From: Neoroseomonas oryzicola
GTDB taxonomy: Bacteria; Pseudomonadota; Alphaproteobacteria; Acetobacterales; Acetobacteraceae
NCBI RefSeq assembly: GCF_012163135.1
Contig: NZ_JAAVUP010000011.1
Coordinates: 61,259-125,258, forward strand
Length of the DNA: 64,000 bases
Reading direction: 5' to 3'
Below the pieces are notes generated by a model. It made no database searches, was not told the DNA's origin, and saw only the letters and a program-made list of their open reading frames with translations. Shown here in pieces: positions 17,289 to 26,278 of the stretch (position 1 is the stretch's first letter; each line of letters begins with the position of its first letter). Both the position numbers and the translations under genes were made by a program.

Positions 17289-18252
17289 CCCGCTGCTGAA
17301 GGTCTCGGGCCTCGAGGTCCATTTCCCCATCCGCTCGCCCTTCCTGCGGCAGCGCGTCGGCACGGTGCGCGCGGTGGATGGCGTGGACCTCGAAGTCGGG
17401 CGCGGGGAAACGCTGGCCCTGGTAGGCGAGAGCGGCTGCGGCAAGACCACGACCGGCAAGGCGATCCTGCGGCTGATCGATCCGACCGGCGGATCCATCC
17501 GTTTCGGCGGGGAGGAGATCGCGCAGCACGGCCCCTCGCGCCTCGCGCCCTTCCGCCGGCGGATGCAGATCGTCTTCCAGGACCCCTATGCGAGCCTCAA
17601 TCCCCGCATGACGGTGGGCGGCATCCTGGCCGCGCCTTACGAGATCCATCGCATCGGCACGACGGCCGACCGCCACGCGCGGGTCGCCGAACTGCTGCGC
17701 ACCGTCGGCCTGCCGCCCGAAGCGGCGCGGCGCTACCCGCATGAATTCAGCGGCGGACAGCGCCAGCGCATCGGCATCGCCCGCGCGCTCGCGCTGGAGC
17801 CGGAACTGATCATCGGGGACGAGCCGGTCAGCGCGCTCGACGTCTCGATCCAGGCGCAGGTCATCAACCTGATGAAGCGGCTGCAGGCGGAACGCGGCCT
17901 CGCCTACATCATGATCTCGCACAACCTGGCCGTCGTCAGCCATGTCGCGGACCGGGTGGCGGTGATGTATCTCGGCCGCGTGGTGGAAACGGCGCCGCGC
18001 GAGACGCTGTTCTTCGACGCGCGCCATCCCTACACCCAGGCGCTGCTGTCCGCCGTGCCGGAACCGGTGCCGGGCCGCCGGCGTGCGCGCCAGGTGCTCC
18101 AGGGCGACGTGCCGAGCCCTGCGAAGCCGCCCAAGGGCTGCCATTTCCATCCCCGCTGTCCGATCGCCCAGCCCCGCTGCGCGGAGGAGGTGCCGCTGCC
18201 CCGCGTCGTCGCCCCTGGCCATGCCGTGGCCTGCCACCTGGCCGCGCCATGA
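17281..18252 (+). CDS. Dipeptide/oligopeptide-type ABC transporter ATPase (DppF-like)
   Basis: The 323-residue second ATPase carries Walker [11 protein letters not shown]-loop [14 protein letters not shown], signature [16 protein letters not shown], Walker [15 protein letters not shown] and switch His ISHNL. The C-terminal extension with [14 protein letters not shown] and [14 protein letters not shown] is characteristic of DppF/OppF. All catalytic residues are present, so the heterodimeric motor should be active. Its ATG lies 8 bp before the stop of the DppD-like gene and its stop overlaps the first permease gene by 4 bp. Confidence 0.93.
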   Translation: MADPLLKVSGLEVHFPIRSPFLRQRVGTVRAVDGVDLEVGRGETLALVGESGCGKTTTGKAILRLIDPTGGSIRFGGEEIAQHGPSRLAPFRRRMQIVFQDPYASLNPRMTVGGILAAPYEIHRIGTTADRHARVAELLRTVGLPPEAARRYPHEFSGGQRQRIGIARALALEPELIIGDEPVSALDVSIQAQVINLMKRLQAERGLAYIMISHNLAVVSHVADRVAVMYLGRVVETAPRETLFFDARHPYTQALLSAVPEPVPGRRRARQVLQGDVPSPAKPPKGCHFHPRCPIAQPRCAEEVPLPRVVAPGHAVACHLAAP

Positions 18253-19202
18253 TCGGCTTCGTCGCCTGGCGCCTGCTGCAGGCCATCCCGCTGCTGATCG
18301 GCGTGTCGCTGATCGGCTTCGGGCTGATGCACCTCGCCCCGGGCGGGCCGCTCGCGGTCTATACGTTGAACCCGACGATCCAGGCGCAGGACATCGAGCG
18401 CATCAAGATCATCTTCGGCCTCGATCAGCCGGTGCATGTGCAATACGTGAAATGGGCGACCGGCATCTTCTCCGGCAATTGGGGCTACACCTTCTTCGGC
18501 GGGCGGCCCGTGCTGGGCGTGATCCTGGAACGCCTGCCGGCGACGCTGCTGCTGATGGGATCGGCGCTGTCGGTGGCGATCGTGCTCGGCCTGTCGATCG
18601 GCGTGCTGGGCGCGGTGAAGCGGTATTCCGTCTTCGACGTGCTCGCGACGACCGGCGCGCTGTTCGCGCTGTCCTTCCCGACCTTCTGGTTCGGGCTGAT
18701 GGCCATCTTCGTCTTCGCGATCGAACTGCGCTGGCTGCCTTCGGGCGGGATGTGGGAGCTGGGGGAGGAAGGCAACATCCTCTCGCTCCTGCGGCACCTG
18801 GTGCTGCCGACCATGGTCCTCGCGCTCGTCATCACCGCGACCTGGAGCCGCTATTCGCGCTCCGCCTTCCTCGAGGTGATGCAGCAGGACTTCATGCGCA
18901 CGGCCCGCGCGAAGGGCGTGCCGCCGGCGGCGCGGCTGATGCGCCATGCCTTCCCCAATGCCGCCAAGCCGTTGATCGCGCTGCTGGGCGTCGAACTGCC
19001 CTTCCTGTTCTCCGGCGCGCTGGTGACCGAGACGATCTTCGGCTGGCCCGGCATGGGGCGCCTGTTCGTCGATGCCCTGAACATGAAGGAATACCCGGTG
19101 CTGATGGGCATGATGATGTTCACGGCCATCTTCGTGATCATCGGAAACCTGCTTGCCGACCTGGCCATCGCGGTCATCGACCCGCGGGTGCGGCTGCGAT
19201 GA
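18249..19202 (+). CDS. Dipeptide-type ABC transporter permease (DppB-like)
   Basis: The 317-residue permease begins [32 protein letters not shown], the standard DppB opening with its first membrane helix. It has further hydrophobic segments around residues 95-125, 130-160, 175-200, 245-270 and 280-310. The EAA coupling motif reads [32 protein letters not shown], followed by [21 protein letters not shown], which is highly conserved in the family. It sits in the inner membrane and forms the pore with the DppC-like protein. The gene overlaps its neighbours on both sides by 4 bp. Confidence 0.94.
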   Translation: MIGFVAWRLLQAIPLLIGVSLIGFGLMHLAPGGPLAVYTLNPTIQAQDIERIKIIFGLDQPVHVQYVKWATGIFSGNWGYTFFGGRPVLGVILERLPATLLLMGSALSVAIVLGLSIGVLGAVKRYSVFDVLATTGALFALSFPTFWFGLMAIFVFAIELRWLPSGGMWELGEEGNILSLLRHLVLPTMVLALVITATWSRYSRSAFLEVMQQDFMRTARAKGVPPAARLMRHAFPNAAKPLIALLGVELPFLFSGALVTETIFGWPGMGRLFVDALNMKEYPVLMGMMMFTAIFVIIGNLLADLAIAVIDPRVRLR

Positions 19203-20074
19203 GCGCGACCGCCGCTGCCCCGCAGAGCCAAATCGGCCGCGTCTGGACGCGCTTCCGGCGGCATCGCCTGGCGCTGGCGGGCGGCTTCGTGGTGGCGCTG
19301 CTGCTGGCCTCCGCGCTCTTCGCGCCGGCCTTCGCGCCGCAGGACCCGACGCTGCTCGACACCGCCCTGCGCTTCCGCCCGCCCTTCGCCGACTGGGCGC
19401 ATCCCCTGGGCACGGACGAACTCGGGCGGGATACGCTGTCGCGGCTGCTCTATGGCGGCAGGGTGTCGCTGACCGTCGGGCTGGTGGCGATGGTCACCAC
19501 GGTGATGACCGGGGCGCTGATCGGCATCACCGCGGGCTTCCTCGGCGGGGTCGTCGACAACCTGCTGATGCGTTTCGTCGACACCATGCTGTGCTTCCCG
19601 CAGGTCTTCCTGCTGCTGGTGGTCGCGGCCTTCGTGCCGCCGACGCTGCTGTCGATCTCGCTGGTTATCGGCCTGACATCGTGGATGGAGGTCAGCCGCA
19701 TCGTCCGGGCCGAGATCCTGCACCTGAAGGAACAGGATTTCGTCGCGGCGGCGCGCGCGCTCGGCGCGTCACGCGCGCGCATCATGTTCCGCGAATTGCT
19801 GCCCAACGCCGCGGCGCCGATCCTGGTCGCGGCGACGCTCAAGGTCGCCTCGGCGGTGCTGATGGAGAGCTACATCTCCTATCTCGGCTACGGGGTGCAG
19901 CCGCCGCTCGCCTCCTGGGGCAACATGCTCACCAACGCGCAGGGGTATTTTGATACCGTCCCCTGGCTCGCCATCCTGCCCGGGGCGGCGATCACGCTGA
20001 CGGTGATGGGCTTCAATTTCATGGGCGACGGGCTCCGCGACGCGCTCGACCCGCGCCTGCGCATGGATCCGTGA
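19199..20074 (+). CDS. Dipeptide-type ABC transporter permease (DppC-like)
   Basis: The 291-residue permease has a cytoplasmic N terminus ([17 protein letters not shown]), the conserved [24 protein letters not shown] periplasmic block, and an EAA loop [33 protein letters not shown]. The terminal [33 protein letters not shown] is typical. Five or six transmembrane helices can be seen. ATG 19199 overlaps the DppB-like stop. The binding-protein gene begins 26 bp downstream with its own strong ribosome-binding site, consistent with higher expression of that protein. Confidence 0.94.
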   Translation: MSATAAAPQSQIGRVWTRFRRHRLALAGGFVVALLLASALFAPAFAPQDPTLLDTALRFRPPFADWAHPLGTDELGRDTLSRLLYGGRVSLTVGLVAMVTTVMTGALIGITAGFLGGVVDNLLMRFVDTMLCFPQVFLLLVVAAFVPPTLLSISLVIGLTSWMEVSRIVRAEILHLKEQDFVAAARALGASRARIMFRELLPNAAAPILVAATLKVASAVLMESYISYLGYGVQPPLASWGNMLTNAQGYFDTVPWLAILPGAAITLTVMGFNFMGDGLRDALDPRLRMDP

Positions 20075-20100
20075 ACCACAAGAAGAAGGAGGCTCGCGAC

Positions 20101-21717
20101 ATGACCATCAGGATTTCGCGCCGCGGCATTCTCGCCGGGTCCGCGACGCTGCTGGCTGCCCCCACCGTCTGGGGGCAGTCGATCAACCGGGATCGGATCA
20201 TCCTCGCGATGACGCAGGAACCGGTGCAGTTCAACCCGCTGCTCTACGTCAATGCCGGCACCGAGAACGTGCCGGAAGCCTGCATCTTCGACGCGCTGTG
20301 GGACGTGAACGACAAGGGCGAGTTCTTCCCGAACCTCGCCGCCCAGGTGCCGTCCCGCCAGAACGGCGGCATCTCGGCCGACGGGCTGACCTGGACGGTG
20401 AACCTCAAGCGCGACGTGAAGTGGTCGGATGGCCAGCCCTTCACCGCCAAGGACGTCGAGTTCACCTACCAGACCATCATGAACCCGAACGTGGCTGTCC
20501 GCAGCCGTTCGGGCTTCGACCTGATCAAGACCTTCCGCGTGAAGGACGACCACACGGTCGAGATGGAGCTCTCCCGCCCCTTCGTGCCGTTCCTGTGGGC
20601 GTGGCAGAACATGCACATCGTCCCGCAGCATATCCTGGGGCGAGAGCAGAACATCCAGACGGCGGCCTTCAACAGCCAGCCGATCGGCACCGGGGCGTAC
20701 ATCCTGCGCAGCCGCACCGCCGGCAGCCACATGGTCTATGAGCGCAACCCGAACTACCACCGCGGCCCGGCGAAGGTGCGGCAGTTCATCCATAAGTTCG
20801 TGCCGGACCAGATGGCCGCCTATGGCCAGGCGCGCACGGGCGAGGTCGACTACTTCGCGCTCGGCGGCGTGCCGCCCGATCGCTTCACCGAGGCGCGCGC
20901 CTTCCCGGACCGCGACTTCCTGCTCTATCCGACGCCCAACGTGCAGTTCATCTACTACAATTGCGGCAAGCCGCAATTCGCCGATCCGCGCGTGCGTCGC
21001 GCGCTGACCATGGCGACGCAGATGCAGAAGTCGATCGATGACATCTACTTCGGCACCTGGCCGCGGACGCTGTCCTACCTGCAGCCGACGCATTGGGCCT
21101 ACAACCGCGACCTGCGTGACTACACCAACGACGCGGCCGGCGCCGAGCGCCTGCTGGACGAAGCCGGCTGGCGCAAGGGGCCGGACGGCATCCGCGCGAA
21201 GGACGGCGTGCAGCTGAAGTTCACCATGTCCACCACCGCCGGCAATGTCGCACGGCAGGGCTGCCAGGCGCTGTTCCAGCAGAACTGGAAGGCGATCGGC
21301 GTGGAGATGGAGATCCGCAACATGCCGGCCTCGGTCGTGTGGGGCGAGTACACGACGCAGTCGCGCTTCGACACGCTGCTGGTCGCGTGGGATCCGACGG
21401 TGGGCCTCGACCCGGACTACACGGCGCGGTGCCATTCGAAGATGATCCCGGTGAAGCACCGCCAGGGATCGAACTACGTGCAGTACGAGAATGCGGAGGT
21501 GGACCGGCTGCTCGAACTCGGCGTGACGCAGACCGAGCAGGCCGACCGCATCGCGACCTACAAGCAGATCCAGGCGATCCTGCACGAGGAGGTGCCCTTC
21601 GCGGCGCAGGGCGGGTCGGTGCAGGGGCATCTGAAGCGCAAGCAGCTGCAGGGGCCGACGCCGAACCAGTACGTCACGGACATCACCTGGAACGTGTACG
21701 ACTGGGCCTGGGCCTAG
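20101..21717 (+). CDS. Extracellular solute-binding protein, family 5 (Dpp/Opp type)
   Basis: The 538-residue periplasmic receptor starts with a probable Tat-type signal (ISRRGILAGSATLLAAPTVWG). Family 5 blocks follow: LAQEP-like ILAMTQEPVQFNPL, LTWTVNLKRDVKWSDGQPFTAKDVEFTYQTIMNP, PIGTGAYILRS and the RRALTMATQ region. I chose ATG 20101 because an AAGGAGG at 20086-20092 lies 8 bp upstream; an in-frame GTG at 20071 lacks a signal peptide context. It is the last gene of the eleven-gene unit and is followed by a double hairpin. Ligand specificity cannot be read directly. Confidence 0.94.
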   Translation: MTIRISRRGILAGSATLLAAPTVWGQSINRDRIILAMTQEPVQFNPLLYVNAGTENVPEACIFDALWDVNDKGEFFPNLAAQVPSRQNGGISADGLTWTVNLKRDVKWSDGQPFTAKDVEFTYQTIMNPNVAVRSRSGFDLIKTFRVKDDHTVEMELSRPFVPFLWAWQNMHIVPQHILGREQNIQTAAFNSQPIGTGAYILRSRTAGSHMVYERNPNYHRGPAKVRQFIHKFVPDQMAAYGQARTGEVDYFALGGVPPDRFTEARAFPDRDFLLYPTPNVQFIYYNCGKPQFADPRVRRALTMATQMQKSIDDIYFGTWPRTLSYLQPTHWAYNRDLRDYTNDAAGAERLLDEAGWRKGPDGIRAKDGVQLKFTMSTTAGNVARQGCQALFQQNWKAIGVEMEIRNMPASVVWGEYTTQSRFDTLLVAWDPTVGLDPDYTARCHSKMIPVKHRQGSNYVQYENAEVDRLLELGVTQTEQADRIATYKQIQAILHEEVPFAAQGGSVQGHLKRKQLQGPTPNQYVTDITWNVYDWAWA

Positions 21718-21727
21718 TCGCGAGGAG

Positions 21728-21783
21728 CGGGGAGGGCGCCGCCCTCCCCGAGCCCCACCCGCCAGAGGCCGAAAGGCCTCTGG
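21728..21783. terminator. Double hairpin between convergent operons; copy A of an intergenic repeat family
   Basis: Stem 1 pairs CGGGGAGGGC (21728-21737) with GCCCTCCCCG (21741-21750). Stem 2 pairs CCAGAGGCC (21762-21770) with GGCCTCTGG (21775-21783) around a GAAA loop. It lies between the stops of two convergent operons, suiting a bidirectional terminator. Read on the minus strand it closely resembles the element at 47485-47538. Confidence 0.7.
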
Positions 21784-21798
21784 ATACCGGAACCGGAC

Positions 21799-22926
21799 TC
21801 AGGCCGGCATCGCCTCCCAGCCCTGGCGGCTGCGCCAGTCCAGCGGCAGGTTGCCGAAGCGCGAAAGCGTCAACTGCGACAGGTCCGCGAAGTCGCAGTG
21901 ACCCTGCAGCACCAGCTGCGCGAGCGCGCGCCCGGTCGCCGGCGAGAGGCCGAAGCCCACCGAGGACATGCTCGCCACGACGACATTCCCCGGATCCTCG
22001 AGGCGATCGAGGATCGGGCGGCCGTCCGGCGTGTTCTCCACGATGCCGCCCCAGGAGCGAATGACGCGCACATGGCCGAGGCGGGGGAACAATTCGTTCA
22101 GCCGCCGCGCCAGGCTGGCGACGACCGGTGAATTGACCGGCCGCGGCGTCGCCTCGCCGTCGAGGTCAATCCATTCATGCGGCCCGCCGCCATAGGCGAG
22201 GTTCCCGCGCAGCGTCTGCCGGCCGTAGAGGCCGTTTCCGTCGACGCCGCCATAGGCGATCGGCGGCAGGGGTTCGGTGACGATCATCTCGACGCGCGCC
22301 GGCGCCATCGGCACGCGATGGCCGAGCGGCGCGGCGAGCGCGGCGGTATGCGGCCCTGCCGCGATCACCACGGCGTCGCAGCCGATCTCGCCCGCGCTGG
22401 TTTCGACCGCGACGGCGCGGCCGCCCTGGGTGCGGATGCCGCGCACGGCGGTGTGCTGCAGGATGCGTCCGCCATGGCGCTCCACCGCCCAGGCATAGGC
22501 CTGGCTGGTGCGCTGCGGATTGGCGTGGCCGCCATATTTCCAATGGATGCCGCCGACGGCGTTGTCCCCGACCCAGGGCACCAGGTCGCGCAGTTCCGCA
22601 CGATCGAGCGGCGCGGCCTCGAAGCCCTGGTCGGTGGCGAGCTTCGTGCTCTTCCACAGCCGGTCGAGCTGGCCCTCGTCCAGCGCGACCTTCAGCCGGT
22701 GCGGCCGCCATTCCGTCGGGTGGCCGAGCAGTTCGTCCATCATCGGCCACAGCCGCTGCTCCTCGCGGAACAGGGGCGAATAAGGGTGGGTGCAGCCGCC
22801 GCCGTTCCGCCCGCTGGCTTCCCAGCCGACGATGCCCTTCTCGACCACCGTGACGGGGTGGCCCTCGCGCGCGAGCCAGAAGGCGGTGGACAGGCCGGTG
22901 ACGCCGCCGCCGACGATGACGATCAC
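21799..22926 (-). CDS. FAD-dependent amine oxidase, HcnC/SoxB-like subunit
   Basis: The 375-residue protein begins directly with the FAD motif (IVIVGGGVTGLSTAFWLAREGHPVTVVEKG), followed by GWEASGRNGGGCTHPYSPLF and the C-terminal GGIVENTPDGRPILDRL, VVASMSSVGFGLSPATGRALAQLVL. Such subunits pair with an HcnB-like NADH/[2Fe-2S] flavoprotein in hydrogen cyanide synthase, opine oxidases and hydroxyproline dehydrogenases, oxidising amino acids or secondary amines. GTG 22926 overlaps the upstream HcnB-like stop (GTGA). No small HcnA-like [2Fe-2S] gene is present between them. It is the last gene of the six-gene unit starting with the SDR at 28021. Confidence 0.87.
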   Translation of the reverse strand: MIVIVGGGVTGLSTAFWLAREGHPVTVVEKGIVGWEASGRNGGGCTHPYSPLFREEQRLWPMMDELLGHPTEWRPHRLKVALDEGQLDRLWKSTKLATDQGFEAAPLDRAELRDLVPWVGDNAVGGIHWKYGGHANPQRTSQAYAWAVERHGGRILQHTAVRGIRTQGGRAVAVETSAGEIGCDAVVIAAGPHTAALAAPLGHRVPMAPARVEMIVTEPLPPIAYGGVDGNGLYGRQTLRGNLAYGGGPHEWIDLDGEATPRPVNSPVVASLARRLNELFPRLGHVRVIRSWGGIVENTPDGRPILDRLEDPGNVVVASMSSVGFGLSPATGRALAQLVLQGHCDFADLSQLTLSRFGNLPLDWRSRQGWEAMPA

Positions 22927-24257
22927 TTCACCACCTCCGCACCGCTCAGTCGTCCGCCGATGTATTCGGCGTTCTCCGGCGCCGGTTCCCAATGCGGCAG
23001 CCATTGCGCGGCGATGCCGAACCAGCCGGTCCAGTTGGCGCGGAGCGCGGGATCTTCCTCAAGCGCGGCGAGCACCGACAGCGGTAGCGGGCGGATCGGC
23101 GCGCGGTAGGAGGCGAGCGGCGCGGGACGGTGGCGCGACAGCAGCGCGTGAACGCTCTCGCGGCAGCGGCGGCCCTGGCAAGCGCCCATGCCGGCGCGCG
23201 TCAGGCGCTTTACCTGGTCCTGGTTCAGCGGACCAAGCGCGCCGAGCCCGGCTTCCGGTCCCGCGGCATCGAGATAGCGCGGCGGACGCAGGGCGCGCAG
23301 GTCGCCGGCGCTCACCTCCTCGCAGGCGCAGACCAGGGCGTGATCCTCAGCGAGCGCGATGTCGAGCCAGGCGGCGCGCGCCGCGGGTGCCGCACCAAGG
23401 GCATCGCCGACGATCGCGACCTGCGGCGTCGGCTGCGGCGCGAAGCCACCCTTCGCGGCATCCCAGGCGATCGGGCAGCCGAGCAACTCGGCCAGGTCCA
23501 CCATCGGCACCGTGTCCACTGCCATGACGACGGTGTCGCAGGCGGTCTCGCGCCAGGTATCGCCGTCCTGCCAGGCGATGCCGGCGACCTCCTCGCGCCC
23601 TTCGATGCGCACAGGCGTGGGTGCGGCGATCTGCGCGGCGACGTCCAGCCCCGCCGCGCGTGCGGCCGCGACCACGCCGTCCGCCAACGCGCCGCCGCCG
23701 ATCACCGCGATCCGGCGTCCCGAGAAGGCGCCGTAGAGCCGCAGCGCCGCGTCGAAGCCGCGCGCCCCCATGACGCCGGGCAGCGTCCATCCGGCGAAGG
23801 GCACCACCACGTCGCGCGCGCCGGTCGCGACGGTGATGCGATCCACCGCGACGAGCCACGCCGCCTCCCGGTCCGCGAGGCCGAGCACCGGCCGCGGCAA
23901 CCCGCGATTGGCCACGCCGCGCACGAAGCCGCCCCAGGCAGCGACGCCGAGCGCGACCTCGACGCCGGCTTCCATCGCCGCGATCAGCCCGGGCCGGGCG
24001 GCGACGATGCGTTCCTCCATCCGGCCCGCATTGCGCGTCGCGGCATCGACGCGTTCGCCGAACAGGTAGGGGATGTCGAGGCCGAAGAGGCCGGGATCGA
24101 GCGGATGCTCGTCCACCAGCAGCGTCTTGGCCCCGGCGGCTGCCGCGGCCTGCGCGGCGGCGATGCCGGCATCCCCGGCACCGATGACGACGTGGTCGTA
24201 GCCGTCCCTCAGCGGAAAGGTCTTGCCGGCGAGGGAGGTCGGATCCGCTTGCGACAT
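22923..24257 (-). CDS. NAD(P)/FAD-dependent oxidoreductase with C-terminal [2Fe-2S] (HcnB/opine-oxidase-alpha-like)
   Basis: The 444-residue protein has an N-terminal dinucleotide fold (YDHVVIGAGDAGIAAAQAAAAAGAKTLLVDE) and a second one near residue 180 (RRIAVIGGGALADGVVAAARAAGL). Four cysteines are laid out as a BFD-like [2Fe-2S] site (VCACEEVSAGDL ... GMGACQGRRC). This is the architecture of HcnB and the alpha subunits of opine/nopaline oxidases and heteromeric proline or hydroxyproline dehydrogenases. It presumably transfers electrons from the partner oxidase at 21799-22926. It begins 31 bp after the phosphatase-like gene. The missing HcnA-like gene means the third cofactor may be dispensable or encoded elsewhere. 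Confidence 0.87.
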   Translation of the reverse strand: MSQADPTSLAGKTFPLRDGYDHVVIGAGDAGIAAAQAAAAAGAKTLLVDEHPLDPGLFGLDIPYLFGERVDAATRNAGRMEERIVAARPGLIAAMEAGVEVALGVAAWGGFVRGVANRGLPRPVLGLADREAAWLVAVDRITVATGARDVVVPFAGWTLPGVMGARGFDAALRLYGAFSGRRIAVIGGGALADGVVAAARAAGLDVAAQIAAPTPVRIEGREEVAGIAWQDGDTWRETACDTVVMAVDTVPMVDLAELLGCPIAWDAAKGGFAPQPTPQVAIVGDALGAAPAARAAWLDIALAEDHALVCACEEVSAGDLRALRPPRYLDAAGPEAGLGALGPLNQDQVKRLTRAGMGACQGRRCRESVHALLSRHRPAPLASYRAPIRPLPLSVLAALEEDPALRANWTGWFGIAAQWLPHWEPAPENAEYIGGRLSGAEVVK

Positions 24258-24288
24258 GCGGAAAGTCTAGGCGGCTCCCCGCCGTCCG

Positions 24289-25713
24289 TCACCGCACCTT
24301 TCGCAGCGCCGTCGGATAGAATCGACCCGAAGGCGCGCGCATCGCCTCGAGCACGAAGCCGCCGGGCAGGTCGATCGTCTCGCGCGCCGGCGGGGCGTCG
24401 GCGGCGGCGTCGAGCGCGGCGCGCAGCGGGCGGCCTTCCATGCCCTCGGGCGCGAGGCCGAGGAGGTGCAGCACGGTCGGCACGATGTCGGTGAGGTCCG
24501 CGGGCTCCTCGGCCACGGCACCGCGCCGCACCGGCCCGCCCTGCATCACCAGCACCGTCGCGAGTTCCGCCCGGTGCAGCCCGCCATGCATCCCGCCGCC
24601 CTCGGGGACGTCCGGGGCGTCGAAGGGGGCGTGGCCGGGCAGGCCCCATTCGTCGGGCTCCTCATGCCCCGCGAAGGTCACGACGAGGTCGGCGCTGCGT
24701 GCATGACCGCTTCCGAGCAGGGAGAGCGGCAGCGCGCGCCCGTCCGCCAGGATGGCGGGGTCGCGCCCCAGCAGCGGCCCGGCCCAGTTCTGCGTGGCGA
24801 GGAAATCGGCAATCTGCGGCGCCAGCGCGCGATCGCGGAACCACAGGCCGGGCGCGGCGGCCGGCGCGACAACGACGTCGACATCGGGCCCCATGCCCGT
24901 GCCGGCGCGGAAGCCGGCACGTTGGAGTTCGGTGCGCAGGCAGCGCTTGCCGCGGCCGGTCACATGGCCGTGGTCGGACAGCACGACGATGGCGATCTCC
25001 GCCGCATCCGGCTGCGCGTCGCGCCAGGCGCGGATGCGGCCGAGCACGGCATCCGCCGCGCGCAGCGCGCGCTGGGTGTGCTCCGCGCGCAGCCCGCCCC
25101 AGTGGAAGGAGATGTCGGGCTCGGACAGCCACAGCAATGCGACGTCGGGCCGATGCTTCGGCAGGACATGGTCCAGCAGCACGCGCCCGGCGAATTCCAC
25201 GCGCGGGATGTTCGGTACCGCGGCCTCGGGCGTCGCGCCAAGCGCCTCGCGCACCTCTGTGGCCGTCGCGCCCTCGGTGTCCTCCACGTTCCAGCGGAAG
25301 GAGGCGAGGCGCTCCGCCGCCGGGTGCAGCAGGCGCGCGGCACCTGCCGTGCCGGCGCTCACCAGCGCGAAGGTCTTGCCGGCAGGGGCGAGGCGTTCGG
25401 CGAGGCTCGGGCGCTGCAGCGGCGATTCCGCACCGTTCGCCAGCGCGAGCACGTCCTCCACCAGTTTCGTGCGCAGCAGCCGGTCGGGGGCGACCGAGGC
25501 GTCGAAGACCGTGTTCGCCACCATGCCGTGCCCGCCGGGCCGGCAGCCGGTGATCAGCGAGGGCGTCGCGACGCGCGTCTCGGACGGAAAGACGCTGCGC
25601 GCATTGGCGAAGCGCGTGCCTTCGTTCGCGAGGGCAAACAGGTACGGCGTCGCCGCCGCATCCACCATGTCCGGTCGCAGCCCGTCGAGCGCGACCATGA
25701 CGACGCGCGTCAT
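24289..25713 (-). CDS. Alkaline phosphatase superfamily protein (type I phosphodiesterase / nucleotide pyrophosphatase-like)
   Basis: The 474-residue product has the NPP-like metal site. VVMVALDGLRPDMVD gives Asp10; FPSETRVATPSLITG gives the probable nucleophile Thr46; DVALLWLSEPDISFHWGG supplies Asp and His; VVLSDHGHVTG supplies Asp-His-Gly-His; the late His is in GGGMHGGLHRAELATVLVMQGG. These enzymes hydrolyse phosphomonoesters, phosphodiesters or, for phosphonoacetate hydrolase, a C-P bond. No signal peptide is visible, suggesting a cytoplasmic enzyme. ATG 25713 overlaps the stop of the PhnZ-like gene by 4 bp, so the two are translationally coupled and probably share a phosphonate or phosphoester substrate. 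Confidence 0.85.
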   Translation of the reverse strand: MTRVVMVALDGLRPDMVDAAATPYLFALANEGTRFANARSVFPSETRVATPSLITGCRPGGHGMVANTVFDASVAPDRLLRTKLVEDVLALANGAESPLQRPSLAERLAPAGKTFALVSAGTAGAARLLHPAAERLASFRWNVEDTEGATATEVREALGATPEAAVPNIPRVEFAGRVLLDHVLPKHRPDVALLWLSEPDISFHWGGLRAEHTQRALRAADAVLGRIRAWRDAQPDAAEIAIVVLSDHGHVTGRGKRCLRTELQRAGFRAGTGMGPDVDVVVAPAAAPGLWFRDRALAPQIADFLATQNWAGPLLGRDPAILADGRALPLSLLGSGHARSADLVVTFAGHEEPDEWGLPGHAPFDAPDVPEGGGMHGGLHRAELATVLVMQGGPVRRGAVAEEPADLTDIVPTVLHLLGLAPEGMEGRPLRAALDAAADAPPARETIDLPGGFVLEAMRAPSGRFYPTALRKVR

Positions 25714-26267
25714 GACGCGGGCTTCAGGCAGCGCGCGACATAGGTCATGAAATGCGCAACGGAGGGCGTCTCGAGGTCCTTGATCTTCGCCTCCTCGTCG
25801 TAGCGGCGCAGCTGCACGGCATCGGCGTGGTGGGGCAGGGCCTCGAAGGCGGCGACTTCCCCGGCGCTCATCGGCCCTCCCTGGAGCGAGAGGCTCAGCA
25901 CGCTGTCGGGCGAGAGCTTGCCGAAATAGTCGGCCTCGGTCGCGCAGAGGTAGCGCTTGGCGGCGACGTGCAGACGCACGGGTTCGGTCACCTCGGGCCC
26001 GAAATACTGGGCGAGCCAAGCATGGCCGAGATCCTCGTGCCGGTCGTCGACGCCCTCGGCCGCGGGGTTCTCGCCGAGGTCGTGCACCAGGTGCCCGATG
26101 TCGTGCATCAGCGCCGCCGCGATCAGCGCGGGCGACTTGCCCTGCTGCTCGGCGAGCCAGGCCGATTGCAGCGCGTGCTGGCGCTGCGTCACGTCGTGCA
26201 GCCCATAGGCGCCGTCGGCGCGGCGCTCGAGCATGTCGTGGATCTTCTCGACGATGTCGCTGGCCAT
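25710..26267 (-). CDS. HD-domain protein of the PhnZ/TmpB phosphonate-cleaving oxygenase type
   Basis: The 185-residue protein has the HD metal ligands His31 (QRQHALQ), His55-Asp56 (LMHDIGHL), His77 (DDRHEDLGH), His100 (VRLHVAAKRYLC) and a late Asp in LRRYDEEAKI. The segment LHVAAKRYLCATEADYFGKLSPDSVLSLSLQGGPMS strongly resembles PhnZ, the mixed-valence diiron oxygenase that cleaves 2-amino-1-hydroxyethylphosphonate to glycine and phosphate. The relative TmpB makes glycine betaine. Tyr21 matches the conserved Tyr of the Y-x-x-E oxygenase motif, but the Glu position is His24. It is coupled to the downstream phosphatase-like gene. A hydrolase role cannot be excluded. Confidence 0.8.
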   Translation of the reverse strand: MASDIVEKIHDMLERRADGAYGLHDVTQRQHALQSAWLAEQQGKSPALIAAALMHDIGHLVHDLGENPAAEGVDDRHEDLGHAWLAQYFGPEVTEPVRLHVAAKRYLCATEADYFGKLSPDSVLSLSLQGGPMSAGEVAAFEALPHHADAVQLRRYDEEAKIKDLETPSVAHFMTYVARCLKPAS

Positions 26268-26278
26268 GGCGGGTGTCC

